A stretch of 64,000 nucleotides of DNA, from the NCBI RefSeq assembly GCF_023008405.1, contig NZ_CP095376.1:3434001-3498000 (forward strand), read 5' to 3'. The notes below the pieces were generated by a model that ran no database searches, had not been told where the DNA came from, and saw only the letters and a list, made by a program, of their open reading frames with translations. Shown one piece after another: positions 44,772 through 53,608 of this stretch. Source of the stretch: Amycolatopsis sp. FBCC-B4732. Lineage in GTDB: Bacteria; Actinomycetota; Actinomycetes; Mycobacteriales; Pseudonocardiaceae. Within the stretch, counting starts at the first letter, position 1, and each line of letters opens with the position of its first letter. The translations under genes were made by a program, and so were the position numbers.

Positions 44772-46228
44772 CCCGCGCCTGGCCGCTGCTGGCCGTGCTC
44801 GGGGCCGGCCTGTTCCTGGTCGCGGTGGACGCGACCGTGCTGCACGTGGCGCTGCCCGACGTCGTCCGGCAGCTGCGGCCGGGCGCCGCCGCGCAGGTCT
44901 GGATCGTCGCGATCTACCCGCTCACCGCGGCGCCGCTGCTGCTGCCGTTCGGCACGCTCGGCGACCGGTACGGACGACGGCGCGTGCTCGTCACCGGCTA
45001 CGCGGTGTTCGGTCTCGCGTCGCTCGGGTGCGCGGTCGCTCCGGACGTTCCGGCGCTGCTCGCCGCGCGGGCGGTGCTCGGCTGCGGCGGCGCGCTGATC
45101 ATGCCGGTGACGATGTCGCTGCTGCGGGAACTGTTTCCGCAACGGCAGCAGCGGCGGGCGGCGATCGCGGTCTGCAGCGGGATCGCCGGCACCGGCTCGG
45201 TGTTCGGGCCGGTGCTCGGCGGGGTGCTCGTCGAGGCGTGGGGCTGGCGGGCGACGTTCCTGGTCAACCCGCCGGTGATCCTCCTCGCGACGGTCGCGGC
45301 GCTGCGGTGGCTGCCGCGGTCCCCGCCGGGGCGGCAGCCGTGGGACGCGCTCAGCGCGCTGCTGGCGGCCGGCGGCGTGCTCGGGCTCGCCTTCGCGGCC
45401 GGGCCGTCGGGGGGCGGCTTCGCGGCCGGGGCGGCGGGCGCTGTCCTGATCGGACTGTTCGTGCGCCGCCAGCGCCGGGCGGCGGTCCCGTTGCTGGACT
45501 TGACGTTGTTCCGGCGGCCGGGCGTGCCGGGCGCGGTCGGCGGGGTGCTGCTGGTGATGAGCACGCTGGTCGGGCTCGGGTTGCTGCTGGCCCAGTACCT
45601 CCAGGTGGTGCTCGGCCTGTCCCCGACGGCCGCCGCGGCCCGGCTGCTGCTGGTGCTCGGGGCGTCGGCGGTGGGCAGCGTGGTGGCACCCGCGCTGCTC
45701 ACGCGGTTCGGCAACGCGCGGGTCCGCACGGCGGGGTTCGCGGTGACGGCGGTCGCCTTGCTCGCTCCGGCCGCCGGGGCGCTGACCTCCGCGTGGTGGC
45801 TCGGCGGCGCGCTGGTGGGCACGGGGTTCGGGATGGCGCTGGCGCTGACGTCGAGCACCGACACGTTGCTCTCGGCCGCCCCCGCGGACCGCGCGGGTGG
45901 CGCGGCGGCGGTCGAGAAGACGGGCTACGAGCTCGGCGCCGGGCTGGGCACCACGGTGTTCGGTTCCCTGGCGGCGGCGGTCTACGCGGGACGGCTGGTG
46001 GTGCCGGCCGGCGTGCCCGAAGCGGCTGCGCGGCTGGCGTCGGCGGGTCCGGCACAGGCGGAAACGGCCTCACGGGGGCTGGCGGCGGCGGACGAGCTGC
46101 TCGCGGCAGCGCGAACCGCCTGCACGGCGGGGGTGCAGGCGGCCGCCAGTGTCGCTTGTGGACTGTTCGCGCTCGCCGCGGGTGTCTCGATCCTCCGTCG
46201 GAGCAGGAAAACAAGCCCCGCCGTATAG
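44768..46228 (+). CDS. MFS transporter, DHA2-type (14-helix)
   Basis: 486 residues from GTG 44768, overlapping the PKS stop (GTGA). MFS features are LFLVAVDATVLHVALPDV, LPFGTLGDRYGRRR (motif A) and RAVLGCGGALIMP; the total of about 14 hydrophobic segments fits the DHA2 drug/lipid exporters. As last gene of the FAAL-PKS operon it probably exports the lipid product or its precursor (inference). Confidence 0.93.
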   Translation: MTRAWPLLAVLGAGLFLVAVDATVLHVALPDVVRQLRPGAAAQVWIVAIYPLTAAPLLLPFGTLGDRYGRRRVLVTGYAVFGLASLGCAVAPDVPALLAARAVLGCGGALIMPVTMSLLRELFPQRQQRRAAIAVCSGIAGTGSVFGPVLGGVLVEAWGWRATFLVNPPVILLATVAALRWLPRSPPGRQPWDALSALLAAGGVLGLAFAAGPSGGGFAAGAAGAVLIGLFVRRQRRAAVPLLDLTLFRRPGVPGAVGGVLLVMSTLVGLGLLLAQYLQVVLGLSPTAAAARLLLVLGASAVGSVVAPALLTRFGNARVRTAGFAVTAVALLAPAAGALTSAWWLGGALVGTGFGMALALTSSTDTLLSAAPADRAGGAAAVEKTGYELGAGLGTTVFGSLAAAVYAGRLVVPAGVPEAAARLASAGPAQAETASRGLAAADELLAAARTACTAGVQAAASVACGLFALAAGVSILRRSRKTSPAV

Positions 46229-46240
46229 GTCGTTATACGC

Positions 46241-47383
46241 TCACTGGAACCACTGGCCGGCCCCCGGACGCGACCCGACCGGGCGCGCCTCCGGGATCGG
46301 GAGCGAGCCCTGGCTCGGCGGCCAGAGTGTCACCGCCGGGACGTGGCGCAGCTGGGCCCGCAGGCTGTGCAGCGGCAGCGGGCGGCGCCGGGTCAGCAAC
46401 GTCGTCGTGCGCGGGTGCAGGTCGACGAACGGGTAGGTCGCGTGCAGGGCCGCCAGGCGGTGCTCCAGACGCCGGCTGCGGTCGGTCAGCTCGTGCGGGT
46501 ACACCGCCGGCTGGATGACCAGGAACTCCCCCGGCCCGAGCCGGACCGCGCGGTCGAGGGGGCGCAGGCCGTCGCGCAGGAGGTCGGCGATGTTCTGCTC
46601 CGTGTGCATGCGGATGCGGGTGCCGTGCCGCCGCTCCAGGGCGCCGGGGTCGTCGACCGCGACGAAAACCAGGCCCAGCGGCACCGTGTCGGTCGCGTCG
46701 CCGAGCCAGGACTGGATGCCCGCCAGGGTGTCGAGGCCCGTGTCCGGGTCGACGGCCGGGCCGGTCGCCGGACGCGGCTCCGCGCGGGAACGCGCCTTGT
46801 CGAGCCTGGTCGCGACATGCCGCAACGCCGCTTCGGCGCGGCTTTCGACGTCGAGCGCCGCCGGGGTTTCGACCGAGGCCAGCACCTCGCCGACCTTGCG
46901 CCGGACCGCCGGGGGCAGCCGGTCGCCCATGGCGTCGCGCAGGCGGACCACTTCGGCGTACGCCTCGTCGCGGCGCAGGCCCCAGCGACCGCGGAACAGG
47001 CGGGCCGCCTCGACCGCGGTGGCCTCCGGGTCGATCTCGTCGAGGTCCTGCGCGACGACCGAAGCGCCGAACGTCGGCGACAGCACGGCCACCGACCACT
47101 CGCGCGCCATCGGCTCGTCCGGGCGCAGCAGCACCGGGGTGACGCCGTGCGGCAGGTCGGGGCGGCCGGAGTCGACCATGCCGACCACCGTGACCGCGGC
47201 GCGCCGCGCGATCTCGGCGTACACCTCCCGCTCGCGTTCGAAGTACGGGAGCCGCTGGAACAACGCGAACACGACGGTGTCTTCGCCCGCGCCTTCGGCC
47301 AAGGCCGCGCGCTCCACCGCGTGCGACGCCGTCACGAGGGCGCGCTTGGACAGCACGCCAGCGCGCGGGTCTGCGTCGGGCAT
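46241..47383 (-). CDS. DICT sensory-domain protein with degenerate GGDEF-like domain
   Basis: 380 residues. The N-terminal part (about 10-150) matches the DICT domain: VTASHAVERAAL, DTVVFALFQRLPYFEREREVYAEIA and VVAQDL. The C-terminal part (about 210-380) looks like a GGDEF relative: DPDTGLDTLAGIQSWL, FVAVDDPGALERRHG and LGPGEFLVI, where GPGEF replaces GGDEF and cyclase activity is unlikely. DICT domains are often associated with light-response genes, and a photolyase gene lies 82 bp upstream on the same strand. A light-signalling role is inferred. Confidence 0.82.
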   Translation of the reverse strand: MPDADPRAGVLSKRALVTASHAVERAALAEGAGEDTVVFALFQRLPYFEREREVYAEIARRAAVTVVGMVDSGRPDLPHGVTPVLLRPDEPMAREWSVAVLSPTFGASVVAQDLDEIDPEATAVEAARLFRGRWGLRRDEAYAEVVRLRDAMGDRLPPAVRRKVGEVLASVETPAALDVESRAEAALRHVATRLDKARSRAEPRPATGPAVDPDTGLDTLAGIQSWLGDATDTVPLGLVFVAVDDPGALERRHGTRIRMHTEQNIADLLRDGLRPLDRAVRLGPGEFLVIQPAVYPHELTDRSRRLEHRLAALHATYPFVDLHPRTTTLLTRRRPLPLHSLRAQLRHVPAVTLWPPSQGSLPIPEARPVGSRPGAGQWFQ

Positions 47384-47465
47384 GGGGATCGCCTTCGCCG
47401 GGGAAAGGGAGACAACAACCGTAAGAGAGCCCGCCGCGCCCGGCTAGTCACCCGATGGTGCGAAC

Positions 47466-48962
47466 TCAGAAGTGGTCGCGGTCCGCCTCCCGGGCGACGA
47501 CCTCGGCCCGGTCCGCGAGCCGTTCCAGCCCGCTCAACGGCTGCCGCATCCGGTGATTTCCCTTCAACCGCGCGGCATTCCGGTCGAGGAACGCCCAGTA
47601 GCCCGCGGTGAACGGGCACGCGTCGGGCCCGGTGCGCTTCTTCGGGTCGAACACGCAACCCGGACAGTGGTCACTCATCCGGTTGATGTACGCGCCCCCG
47701 GCGGCGTACGGCTTGGTCCCGACGACCCCGCCGTCGGCGTACTGGCTCATCCCGATCACGTTGGCCGGCATCACCCAGGGGAAGCCGTCGACGAACGCCG
47801 TCGCGAACCAGCGGTTCAGCTCGGCGGGGTCGTAACCGCGCTGCAGCGCGTGGTTGCCGAGCACCATCAGGCGCTCGATGTGGTGGGCGTAGCCACGGTC
47901 GCGCACACCGGCGAGCGCGGTGCGCAGGCAGGCCGCTTCGACGGCGTCGGCGTCCAGCGAACGCCACCACTCCGGGAGCTTGCGCCGCGCCTGCAAAGCG
48001 TTGCGGCGCAGGTACTCCGGCCCGTGGTGCCAGTACAGGTGCCACACCCATTCGCGCCAGCCCAGCACCTGCCGGACGAACCCCTCGACGCTGCTCAGCG
48101 GCGCGTCGCCGGCCCGGTAGCGCTCCTCCGCCTTCCGGACGACGTCCCGCGGGTCGAGCAGCCCGAGGTTGAGCGGGACGGACAGCAGCGCGTGCGCCAT
48201 CGCCCAGTCGTGGGTCAGCATCGCGTCCTGGTGCGGCCCGAACACCGGCAGCCGGTGGTCGAGGAACCGCTTCAGCGCGCGCTGGGCTTCGTCGTGCCCG
48301 ACGGCGAACTGCCGCGGCCCGTCCACGCCGACCGGGTGGATCTCCCCCGCGCGCTCGGCCGCGTCGAGGTCGGCGCGGACGCGGTCGTCGATCTCGTTCT
48401 CCCGCGGGTGCCACGGCGCGGGGACGTCGAGGCGGGTGGTCTTCGGGGGCGGCTTCCGGTTGTCGTGGTCGTAGTTCCAGTGCCCGCCTTCGGGCTCGCC
48501 GTCGGCTTCGAGCAGCACGCCGAACTTCCGGCGCTGGTCGCGGTAGAAGTCCTCCATGACGAACCGGGTGCGCCCGGCGGCCCACTCCGCGAAGTCCGCT
48601 TTGGACAGCACGAACCCGGGCGTCGGCAGGATCTCCGTGACGACGCCTTCGCCGTGCAGCCTCCGGACGAAGGCGTCGGCCGCGTGCGACGTCGGTTCGT
48701 GCACGACGACCGGCCGCCCGAAGCGGCGCAAGCCGGTGCGGTAGTCGGAGGCGTCGATCAGCGTGACGCGGTCGCCGAGGTCGGCCGCGAGCCGGTGCAG
48801 CGCGGCCTGGACCAGGTGCAGCTTCTGGCGGTGGAAGGGTTTCGCGGCGAAGGCCGCGGCCGAGCGGATCACCAGGACGTCCCGGTGCCGGTGCTCGGGC
48901 GTGCCGTGGAAGTGCGGCCCGAGCTGGTCGGCGAACAGCCACAGCGCGGGCTCGTCTCGCAT
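47466..48962 (-). CDS. Cryptochrome/photolyase-family protein with [4Fe-4S] cluster (prokaryotic 6-4 type)
   Basis: 498 residues. The N-terminal photolyase fold starts LWLFADQLGPHF; the FAD-binding helical domain has GWREWVWHLYW, RDRGYAHHIERLMVLGNHALQRGYDP and FVDGFPWVMPANVIGMSQYADGG. Four Cys are placed as in FeS-BCP photolyases: EAACLRTA, HCPGC (two) and DACPF. These repair (6-4) photoproducts using light and a flavin. It is located between a DICT protein and a MarR regulator, fitting a light-stress role. Confidence 0.93.
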   Translation of the reverse strand: MRDEPALWLFADQLGPHFHGTPEHRHRDVLVIRSAAAFAAKPFHRQKLHLVQAALHRLAADLGDRVTLIDASDYRTGLRRFGRPVVVHEPTSHAADAFVRRLHGEGVVTEILPTPGFVLSKADFAEWAAGRTRFVMEDFYRDQRRKFGVLLEADGEPEGGHWNYDHDNRKPPPKTTRLDVPAPWHPRENEIDDRVRADLDAAERAGEIHPVGVDGPRQFAVGHDEAQRALKRFLDHRLPVFGPHQDAMLTHDWAMAHALLSVPLNLGLLDPRDVVRKAEERYRAGDAPLSSVEGFVRQVLGWREWVWHLYWHHGPEYLRRNALQARRKLPEWWRSLDADAVEAACLRTALAGVRDRGYAHHIERLMVLGNHALQRGYDPAELNRWFATAFVDGFPWVMPANVIGMSQYADGGVVGTKPYAAGGAYINRMSDHCPGCVFDPKKRTGPDACPFTAGYWAFLDRNAARLKGNHRMRQPLSGLERLADRAEVVAREADRDHF

Positions 48963-48972
48963 GCGGGGAACG

Positions 48973-49431
48973 CTAACCCGGTTCCGGCGGCTCCGCAGCG
49001 TACGCCCGCAGCACTTCCGTGGTGTCCCCGAGGAACCGCGCGACGACCTCGGCGTGCTCCGGCGCCAGCCCGTCGGTCAACCGGGTGACGGCGTCGACCA
49101 GCGGCGCGAGCGCGACCCGGACCTCGTCGCGGGCGGCTTCGCTGAGCACGAGCGTGATCCGCCGCCCGTCGCTGGGGTGCGGGCCGCGGCGGACGTGCCC
49201 GGCCGCTTCGAGGCGGTCGACCAGCACGGTGGCCGACGCCGAGCGGATCTTCAGCGCGTGCGCCAGGTCCACCGTGCCCATCGGCGTGCCGAAGGCGAGG
49301 TGCTGCAGCGCCTGCACGTCGGTGGCGCCCAGCCCGAGCCGGCGGGCGAGCGCCGCCTGGACGTCGTGCGCGAGCGAGAGCAGCTCGCGCAGGGCGAAGT
49401 TCACCCGAAGGGCGACCGGAACGTCTTCCAC
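48973..49431 (-). CDS. MarR-family transcriptional regulator
   Basis: 152 residues from GTG 49431, with no ribosome site; a TAGAAT-type -10 (49438-49443) 6 nt upstream suggests a leaderless mRNA. The winged helix is MGTVDLAHALKIRSASATVLVDRLEAAGHVRRGPHPSDGRR. Helices at both ends make the dimer interface. It is divergent from a reductase/monooxygenase pair with a palindromic operator between, so probable control of both. Confidence 0.93.
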   Translation of the reverse strand: MEDVPVALRVNFALRELLSLAHDVQAALARRLGLGATDVQALQHLAFGTPMGTVDLAHALKIRSASATVLVDRLEAAGHVRRGPHPSDGRRITLVLSEAARDEVRVALAPLVDAVTRLTDGLAPEHAEVVARFLGDTTEVLRAYAAEPPEPG

Positions 49432-49448
49432 CAGGCCATTCTAGGTTA

Positions 49449-49463
49449 GCTAGACAATCTAGC
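49449..49463. promoter_or_regulatory. MarR operator candidate gctagacaatctagc
   Basis: Perfect 6-bp arms around caa, centred between the divergent MarR and reductase starts, extending into imperfect ttagctaga / tctagcgag. MarR proteins bind such palindromes at their own promoter. Confidence 0.75.
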
Positions 49464-49476
49464 GAGTTTTGCTACC

Positions 49477-49929
49477 GTGGAGCTCGTGGACGTCCGAGCG
49501 ATGAATGCCGAAATGACCGCGAAGCTGATCGGTGCCCCGGCGGAACCGCCGCCCGAAGGTGGCTACGCGCTGCGGGTCGTCGAGACCCGCGGCCGCAGCT
49601 CCGGCAGCCCGCGCCGGGTACCGCTGGCCGTGGTGGCGAAGGACGGCGGGCACTACCTCGTCTCGCCGGTTCGCGACCGCGACTGGGTGGTGAACCTGCT
49701 GGCCACACCGGAGTGCGCGCTGCTGGCGGCCGGTGAGCGGGCCGAGCGCCGGGCCGAACCGGTCGGCGGCGACGAGGCCGCCCGGGTGGTCGCCACCTAC
49801 CTGGCCGCGATGTCCGTGCCGTGGGCGGTCAAGGCGTTCCCGGTCCCCCAGGACGCCGGCCACGAGCAGATCCTCGAGCACGTGCCGGGGATGGCCGTGT
49901 TCCGCCTGTCCACAGTGGACCCGGCGTGA
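49477..49929 (+). CDS. Deazaflavin/FMN-dependent nitroreductase-family protein
   Basis: 150 residues from GTG 49477; GTG 49486 and ATG 49501 are alternatives and there is no good ribosome site, so the mRNA may be leaderless. The family core GYALRVVETRGRSSGSPRRVPLAVV, then HYLVSPVRDRDWVVNLLATPECAL, is that of DUF385/F420-dependent split-barrel enzymes. These use reduced F420 for quinone or nitro reduction. It overlaps the FAD monooxygenase (GTGA). Regulation by the divergent MarR is probable. Confidence 0.85.
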   Translation: MELVDVRAMNAEMTAKLIGAPAEPPPEGGYALRVVETRGRSSGSPRRVPLAVVAKDGGHYLVSPVRDRDWVVNLLATPECALLAAGERAERRAEPVGGDEAARVVATYLAAMSVPWAVKAFPVPQDAGHEQILEHVPGMAVFRLSTVDPA

Positions 49930-51125
49930 GCGTCGCGATCGCCGGCGGCGGCCCCGGCGGGCTGCTGCTCGGCTACCTGCTCGCCCGCGCCGGGATCGAG
50001 GTCACCGTGCTGGAAGCCCGGTCGGACTTCGACCGCGACTTCCGCGGCGACTCGCTGCACCCCTACACGCTCGAGCTGCTCGACCGGCTCGGGCTCGCCG
50101 CGGACCTGCTGGACCTCGACCACTTCAAGGCGCGTTCGTTCCGCTTCCACACCCCGGCCGGGGTCTACAGCTGCGCCGACTACGACCGCCTCCGCACGCC
50201 GTTCGGCTACGTCGCGCTGATGCCGCAGGTGCGGTTCCTCGACTTCCTCGCCGAGCGGGCGAACGCGCTGCCGACGTTCCACCTGCGCACGAACGCCAAG
50301 GTCACCGGCCTGATCGAGGACGACGACGGGACGGTCACCGGCGTCCGCTTCCGCGGCGGCGAGCTGACGACGTCGCTCGTCGTCGGCGCCGACGGCCGGT
50401 TCTCCACCGTGCGGCGCCTGGCCGGGCTCGAGGCCCGCCCGCTCGGCGCCACCACCGACCTGCTCTGGTTCCGGCTCCCGCGCTCCCCCGGCGACCCGCC
50501 CGACGCGGACCTCGACCTCTACTTCGGGCGCGACGCCTACGTCGGCGTCCTCGGCGGCGTCCGCGACTGGCAGGTCGGCTACAGCATCGAGAAGGGCGCG
50601 TACCCGGCGTTGCGCGAACGCGGGGTCGAGCCGATCCGCGCCTTCGTGCGCGAGCGCGTACCGTGGCTGGCCGACCGGGCGCACCTGCTCACCGGCTTCT
50701 CGCAGACGACGCTGCTGTCGGTGGACATCTCCCGCGTCGAGCGCTGGCACCGGCCCGGCCTGCTGCTGCTCGGCGACGCCGCGCACGTCATCTCCCCGGT
50801 CGGCGGCAACGGCATCCTGATGGCGGTGCAGGACGCCGTCGCCGCGGCGAACCGGCTGGTCCCCGCCCTGCGGCGGGGCACGGTCACCAACGAAGACCTC
50901 GCGGCCGTGCAGGCCGCCCGGATCCGCGCGATCGAGCGGGTGCAGGCCGATCAGGTACGGGTGGAGAAGCGGGCCGCCGCGGCGCGGGCCCGCGGCCGGG
51001 GCACCGCGCCGCCGTCACTGCTCAAGTACCTGTTCGCGATCCCGGCGCTGCGCACCCGCGGGGCCCGCGGCAACGCCTACGGCCCGTTCCCGCCTCAGCT
51101 GGACGAATCCCTCTTCGCGTCGTAG
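49926..51125 (+). CDS. FAD-dependent aromatic-type monooxygenase
   Basis: 399 residues from GTG 49926, overlapping the previous stop. VAIAGGGPGGLLLGYLLARAG is the FAD fold; DGRFSTVRRLAG is the second FAD/NADPH motif, and LLLLGDAAHVISPVGGNGILMAVQDA is the third (GDAAH). This is the p-hydroxybenzoate-hydroxylase-type group A monooxygenase. The C-terminus has a basic helix. It is expressed with a nitroreductase-like gene under a probable MarR, consistent with phenolic or quinone detoxification (inference). It ends convergently, overlapping the SRPBCC gene by 31 bp. Confidence 0.92.
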   Translation: MSVAIAGGGPGGLLLGYLLARAGIEVTVLEARSDFDRDFRGDSLHPYTLELLDRLGLAADLLDLDHFKARSFRFHTPAGVYSCADYDRLRTPFGYVALMPQVRFLDFLAERANALPTFHLRTNAKVTGLIEDDDGTVTGVRFRGGELTTSLVVGADGRFSTVRRLAGLEARPLGATTDLLWFRLPRSPGDPPDADLDLYFGRDAYVGVLGGVRDWQVGYSIEKGAYPALRERGVEPIRAFVRERVPWLADRAHLLTGFSQTTLLSVDISRVERWHRPGLLLLGDAAHVISPVGGNGILMAVQDAVAAANRLVPALRRGTVTNEDLAAVQAARIRAIERVQADQVRVEKRAAAARARGRGTAPPSLLKYLFAIPALRTRGARGNAYGPFPPQLDESLFAS

Positions 51126-51556
51126 GAGGTCCAGCCGCCCTCCCCTTCGGCCGCTTCGACGTCGGCGTCGGAACTGGCGGCGTGCGTCATGGCGGCGATC
51201 GTGCGCTCGAGGCCCTGCTGGACCTCGCCGCCCTCGGCCTCGCGGACGCTGTGCAGCGTCACGGTGATCTGCGAGGACGCCGGGCCGTCGTCGTCGATCC
51301 GCAGCTCGCCGTGGTAGTCGTCGGGGCCTTCCGCGCCCCACTTGAGCGACCGGGTGCCCGGGTCGGTGTGCAGCCAGGCCTCGCTCGCGACGCGCTTGCC
51401 GTGCACCTCGGCTTCGACGTGCACGCTGTCGCCGCCCTTCGGCTCGGCCACCTTCATCTCCGGGAAGTACCGGGGCAGGTTCTCCGGGTGGCTCAGGAAC
51501 GCGAACAGCTCGTCGGCGGGGATGTCGGCGGTCGCGGTGTGGCGGTACTCGCTCAT
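51095..51556 (-). CDS. SRPBCC (START-like) domain protein
   Basis: 153 residues from ATG 51556, with AAGG upstream. The SRPBCC signature ATADIPADELFAFLSHPENLPRYFPEM, then HVEAEVHGKRVASEAWLHTD, gives the helix-grip fold for a hydrophobic ligand. Similar proteins act as polyketide cyclase-like or lipid-binding proteins. The C-terminus is acidic (DADVEAAEGEGG). Its 3' end overlaps the convergent monooxygenase. Confidence 0.88.
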   Translation of the reverse strand: MSEYRHTATADIPADELFAFLSHPENLPRYFPEMKVAEPKGGDSVHVEAEVHGKRVASEAWLHTDPGTRSLKWGAEGPDDYHGELRIDDDGPASSQITVTLHSVREAEGGEVQQGLERTIAAMTHAASSDADVEAAEGEGGWTSYDAKRDSSS

Positions 51557-51634
51557 CGGGGTCACCTTTCGTCGGTTCGCCGGTTACCCCCGAAGCCGTG
51601 CATTAAAAGGCCCCGCACGGGGAACCTGAGGGAC

Positions 51635-52060
51635 ATGACGGCCACCGAACCCGAAACCCGGCGCGGACCCGCCCCCGTCCAGGGCATGGGCATGCTGATC
51701 GGGTTGCTCTTCCTCGTGCTCGCCGCGCTCGAGCTGATGTCGGGCGTCACCGACGGCGGTGGTCCGCACGAGCTGTTCGGGGTGTTCTCCGTGTCGGGGC
51801 TGTGGGCGCTCCTGCACCTGCTGACCGGCGCCGTCGCGGTGTTCTGCACCCGCTCCTCGCGCCTGGCCGCCCGGTTCCTGGTCGCCGCGGGAGGGGTCTA
51901 CGCCGTGGTCGGCCTGGTCTTGCTGCTCCCGCTGCCGCAGGCGATCACCGACGCGCTGCCGATGAACACCGCCGGGCTCTGCCTGGTGCTCGGCCTCGGT
52001 ACGGCGATGCTCATCCTGGGAGCGGGCTGGCTGCAGCGCGGGCCGGGACGGCGCCGCTGA
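51635..52060 (+). CDS. Small four-helix membrane protein (DUF4383-like)
   Basis: 141 residues from ATG 51635. Hydrophobic helices at about 18-38, 52-72, 80-102 and 112-132 with short loops. The overall layout resembles DUF4383 proteins; that assignment is tentative. It is transcribed divergently from the SRPBCC gene and overlaps the end of the convergent GT87 gene by 50 bp. Function unknown. Confidence 0.72.
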   Translation: MTATEPETRRGPAPVQGMGMLIGLLFLVLAALELMSGVTDGGGPHELFGVFSVSGLWALLHLLTGAVAVFCTRSSRLAARFLVAAGGVYAVVGLVLLLPLPQAITDALPMNTAGLCLVLGLGTAMLILGAGWLQRGPGRRR

Positions 52061-53237
52061 GGTCGTCGGCCTGCCTCGGGAACCGCACCAGCACCGCCGT
52101 GACCAGCACCGCGAGCCCGAACAGGACGTAGCCGTTGCCGGTGAGCTGCTGGAGGAAGTCCCAGTGGCGCTCGACTTCGCCGCCGCGCGGCCACCACCAC
52201 TGCGGTCCCGCGACGAACAACACCACGCCGACGCCCGCCAGGGCCGCGATCCCGCGCCGCCGCGTGCGGCGGGCCAGCTCCGCCCAGCCGAACAGCACGA
52301 CCACGGCCCACACCCAGTGGTGCGTCCAGGAGATCGGCGAAACCAGCAGCCCGCCGAGGGCGTTCAGGCCGAGCGCGATCGTCGTCTCCCCCGCGGCCAG
52401 CGCGCGCTGCACGCCCAGCGCGGTCAGCACGAGCACGACCGCCACCAGGGGCAGCCACCACGCCGTCCGCGCGTCCGCCGGTACCCCGGCCCGGGCGAGC
52501 AGGCCGAGCAGCGACTGGTCGCCGGCGTAAGTCGGCTCGCCGACGCGGCCGGTGTCCCACAGCGCGCCGGTCCAGTACCGCACCGAATCCGCGCCGGCCA
52601 GCAGGAAGCCCAGCGCCGTCGCGGCCAGGAAGGTCACGCCGGCGGTGATCGCCGCCCGGGTGTCGCGGCGGAGCAGCAGGTACAGCAGGAACACCGCCGG
52701 CGTCAGCTTGATCGCGGCGGCGAGGCCGATCAGCAGGCCCCGCGGCCATTTCGGCGCGGCCACGAGGACGTCGAGGGCGACGAGCGCGAGCAGCAGCAGG
52801 TCGATCTGGCCCGCGTACAGCGTCCGCAGCACCGGCTCGAGCGCCTCGGCGCCCAGCAGGACCGCGGCCACCCGCCACCGGTCGCACCGCTTCCCGAGCG
52901 CGCGCAGCACCGCCCGCAGCACCAGCGCCAGCACCCCGAGCGTCAGCAGCGTGAGGGCGAGGCAGGCCGCCCAGTACGGCAGGACCGCCAGCGGCGCGAG
53001 CAGGATCGCGGCGAACGGCGGGTAGGTGAAGAGCAGGGACTGGCCGTCGCCGGTGGGCGGCAGCGTGCCGTACAGGTCGTGGCCGTGCAGCAGCGCCGCC
53101 GAGCCGAGCCGGTAGACGTCCAGGTCGACGCGGTAGGCCGGGAACCGCCACCGGCCGTCGTTGTAGGACACCAGCAGTGCCGCCAGGACCAGGACCTGCG
53201 CGCCCGCCAGTAGGTGTTTCCCCCGCATCCCCAGCAT
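52011..53237 (-). CDS. GT87-family (DUF2029) polyprenyl-phosphate-mannose-type mannosyltransferase
   Basis: 408 residues from ATG 53237; ATG 53228 is an alternative. About ten hydrophobic helices with the first loop RVDLDVYRLGSAALLHGHDLYG, where the Asp pair is the likely catalytic site of GT-C enzymes, then LLFTYPPFAAILLAPLA and KLTPAVFLLYLLLRR. Mycobacterial relatives (PimE and others) use polyprenyl-phosphate mannose outside the membrane. Here it may decorate cell-envelope glycolipids. The 3' end overlaps the convergent small membrane protein. Confidence 0.9.
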   Translation of the reverse strand: MLGMRGKHLLAGAQVLVLAALLVSYNDGRWRFPAYRVDLDVYRLGSAALLHGHDLYGTLPPTGDGQSLLFTYPPFAAILLAPLAVLPYWAACLALTLLTLGVLALVLRAVLRALGKRCDRWRVAAVLLGAEALEPVLRTLYAGQIDLLLLALVALDVLVAAPKWPRGLLIGLAAAIKLTPAVFLLYLLLRRDTRAAITAGVTFLAATALGFLLAGADSVRYWTGALWDTGRVGEPTYAGDQSLLGLLARAGVPADARTAWWLPLVAVVLVLTALGVQRALAAGETTIALGLNALGGLLVSPISWTHHWVWAVVVLFGWAELARRTRRRGIAALAGVGVVLFVAGPQWWWPRGGEVERHWDFLQQLTGNGYVLFGLAVLVTAVLVRFPRQADDLSGAVPARAAASPLPG

Positions 53238-53325
53238 TCTGTCGGGTCACCGCGCGGGCGCCATCCGGGTATCCCCCGGACCGGACCCGGGGAAAACCGG
53301 TTGCCCGCCGTGCCACCCTGGGCGG

Positions 53326-53553
53326 ATGGGGACCCCGGAAGGCTTCGCGCACCGCGCCGACGAGCACGGCGTCGTGACGATCACGCACCACGGCCGTCCC
53401 GCGGGCACCCTCCGCGGCGCCGCGGCGACCCGGTTCCTGGCCGCGATCGCGCGCGGCGACGACCCGCAGCTGCTGATGGCCCGCGTGACCGGCAACTACA
53501 AGCACGGCAACGAACGGCGCGCCCGCGAGCACCCGCGCAACCGCGGCCGGTGA
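53326..53553 (+). CDS. Small conserved actinobacterial protein
   Basis: 75 residues from ATG 53326. The pattern EGFAHRADEHGVVTITHHGR, then PAGTLRGAAATRFL and LLMARVTGNYKHGNER, recurs in small actinobacterial proteins of unknown function; I base this on recognition of the pattern. It has no membrane segment or signal. It is basic at the C-terminus. Confidence 0.8.
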   Translation: MGTPEGFAHRADEHGVVTITHHGRPAGTLRGAAATRFLAAIARGDDPQLLMARVTGNYKHGNERRAREHPRNRGR

Positions 53554-53608
53554 CTTTCTCGCCCGTTCGGGTCAAGCGGCAGGACTGGATGGGTTAGCAT
53601 CTGCCCCC

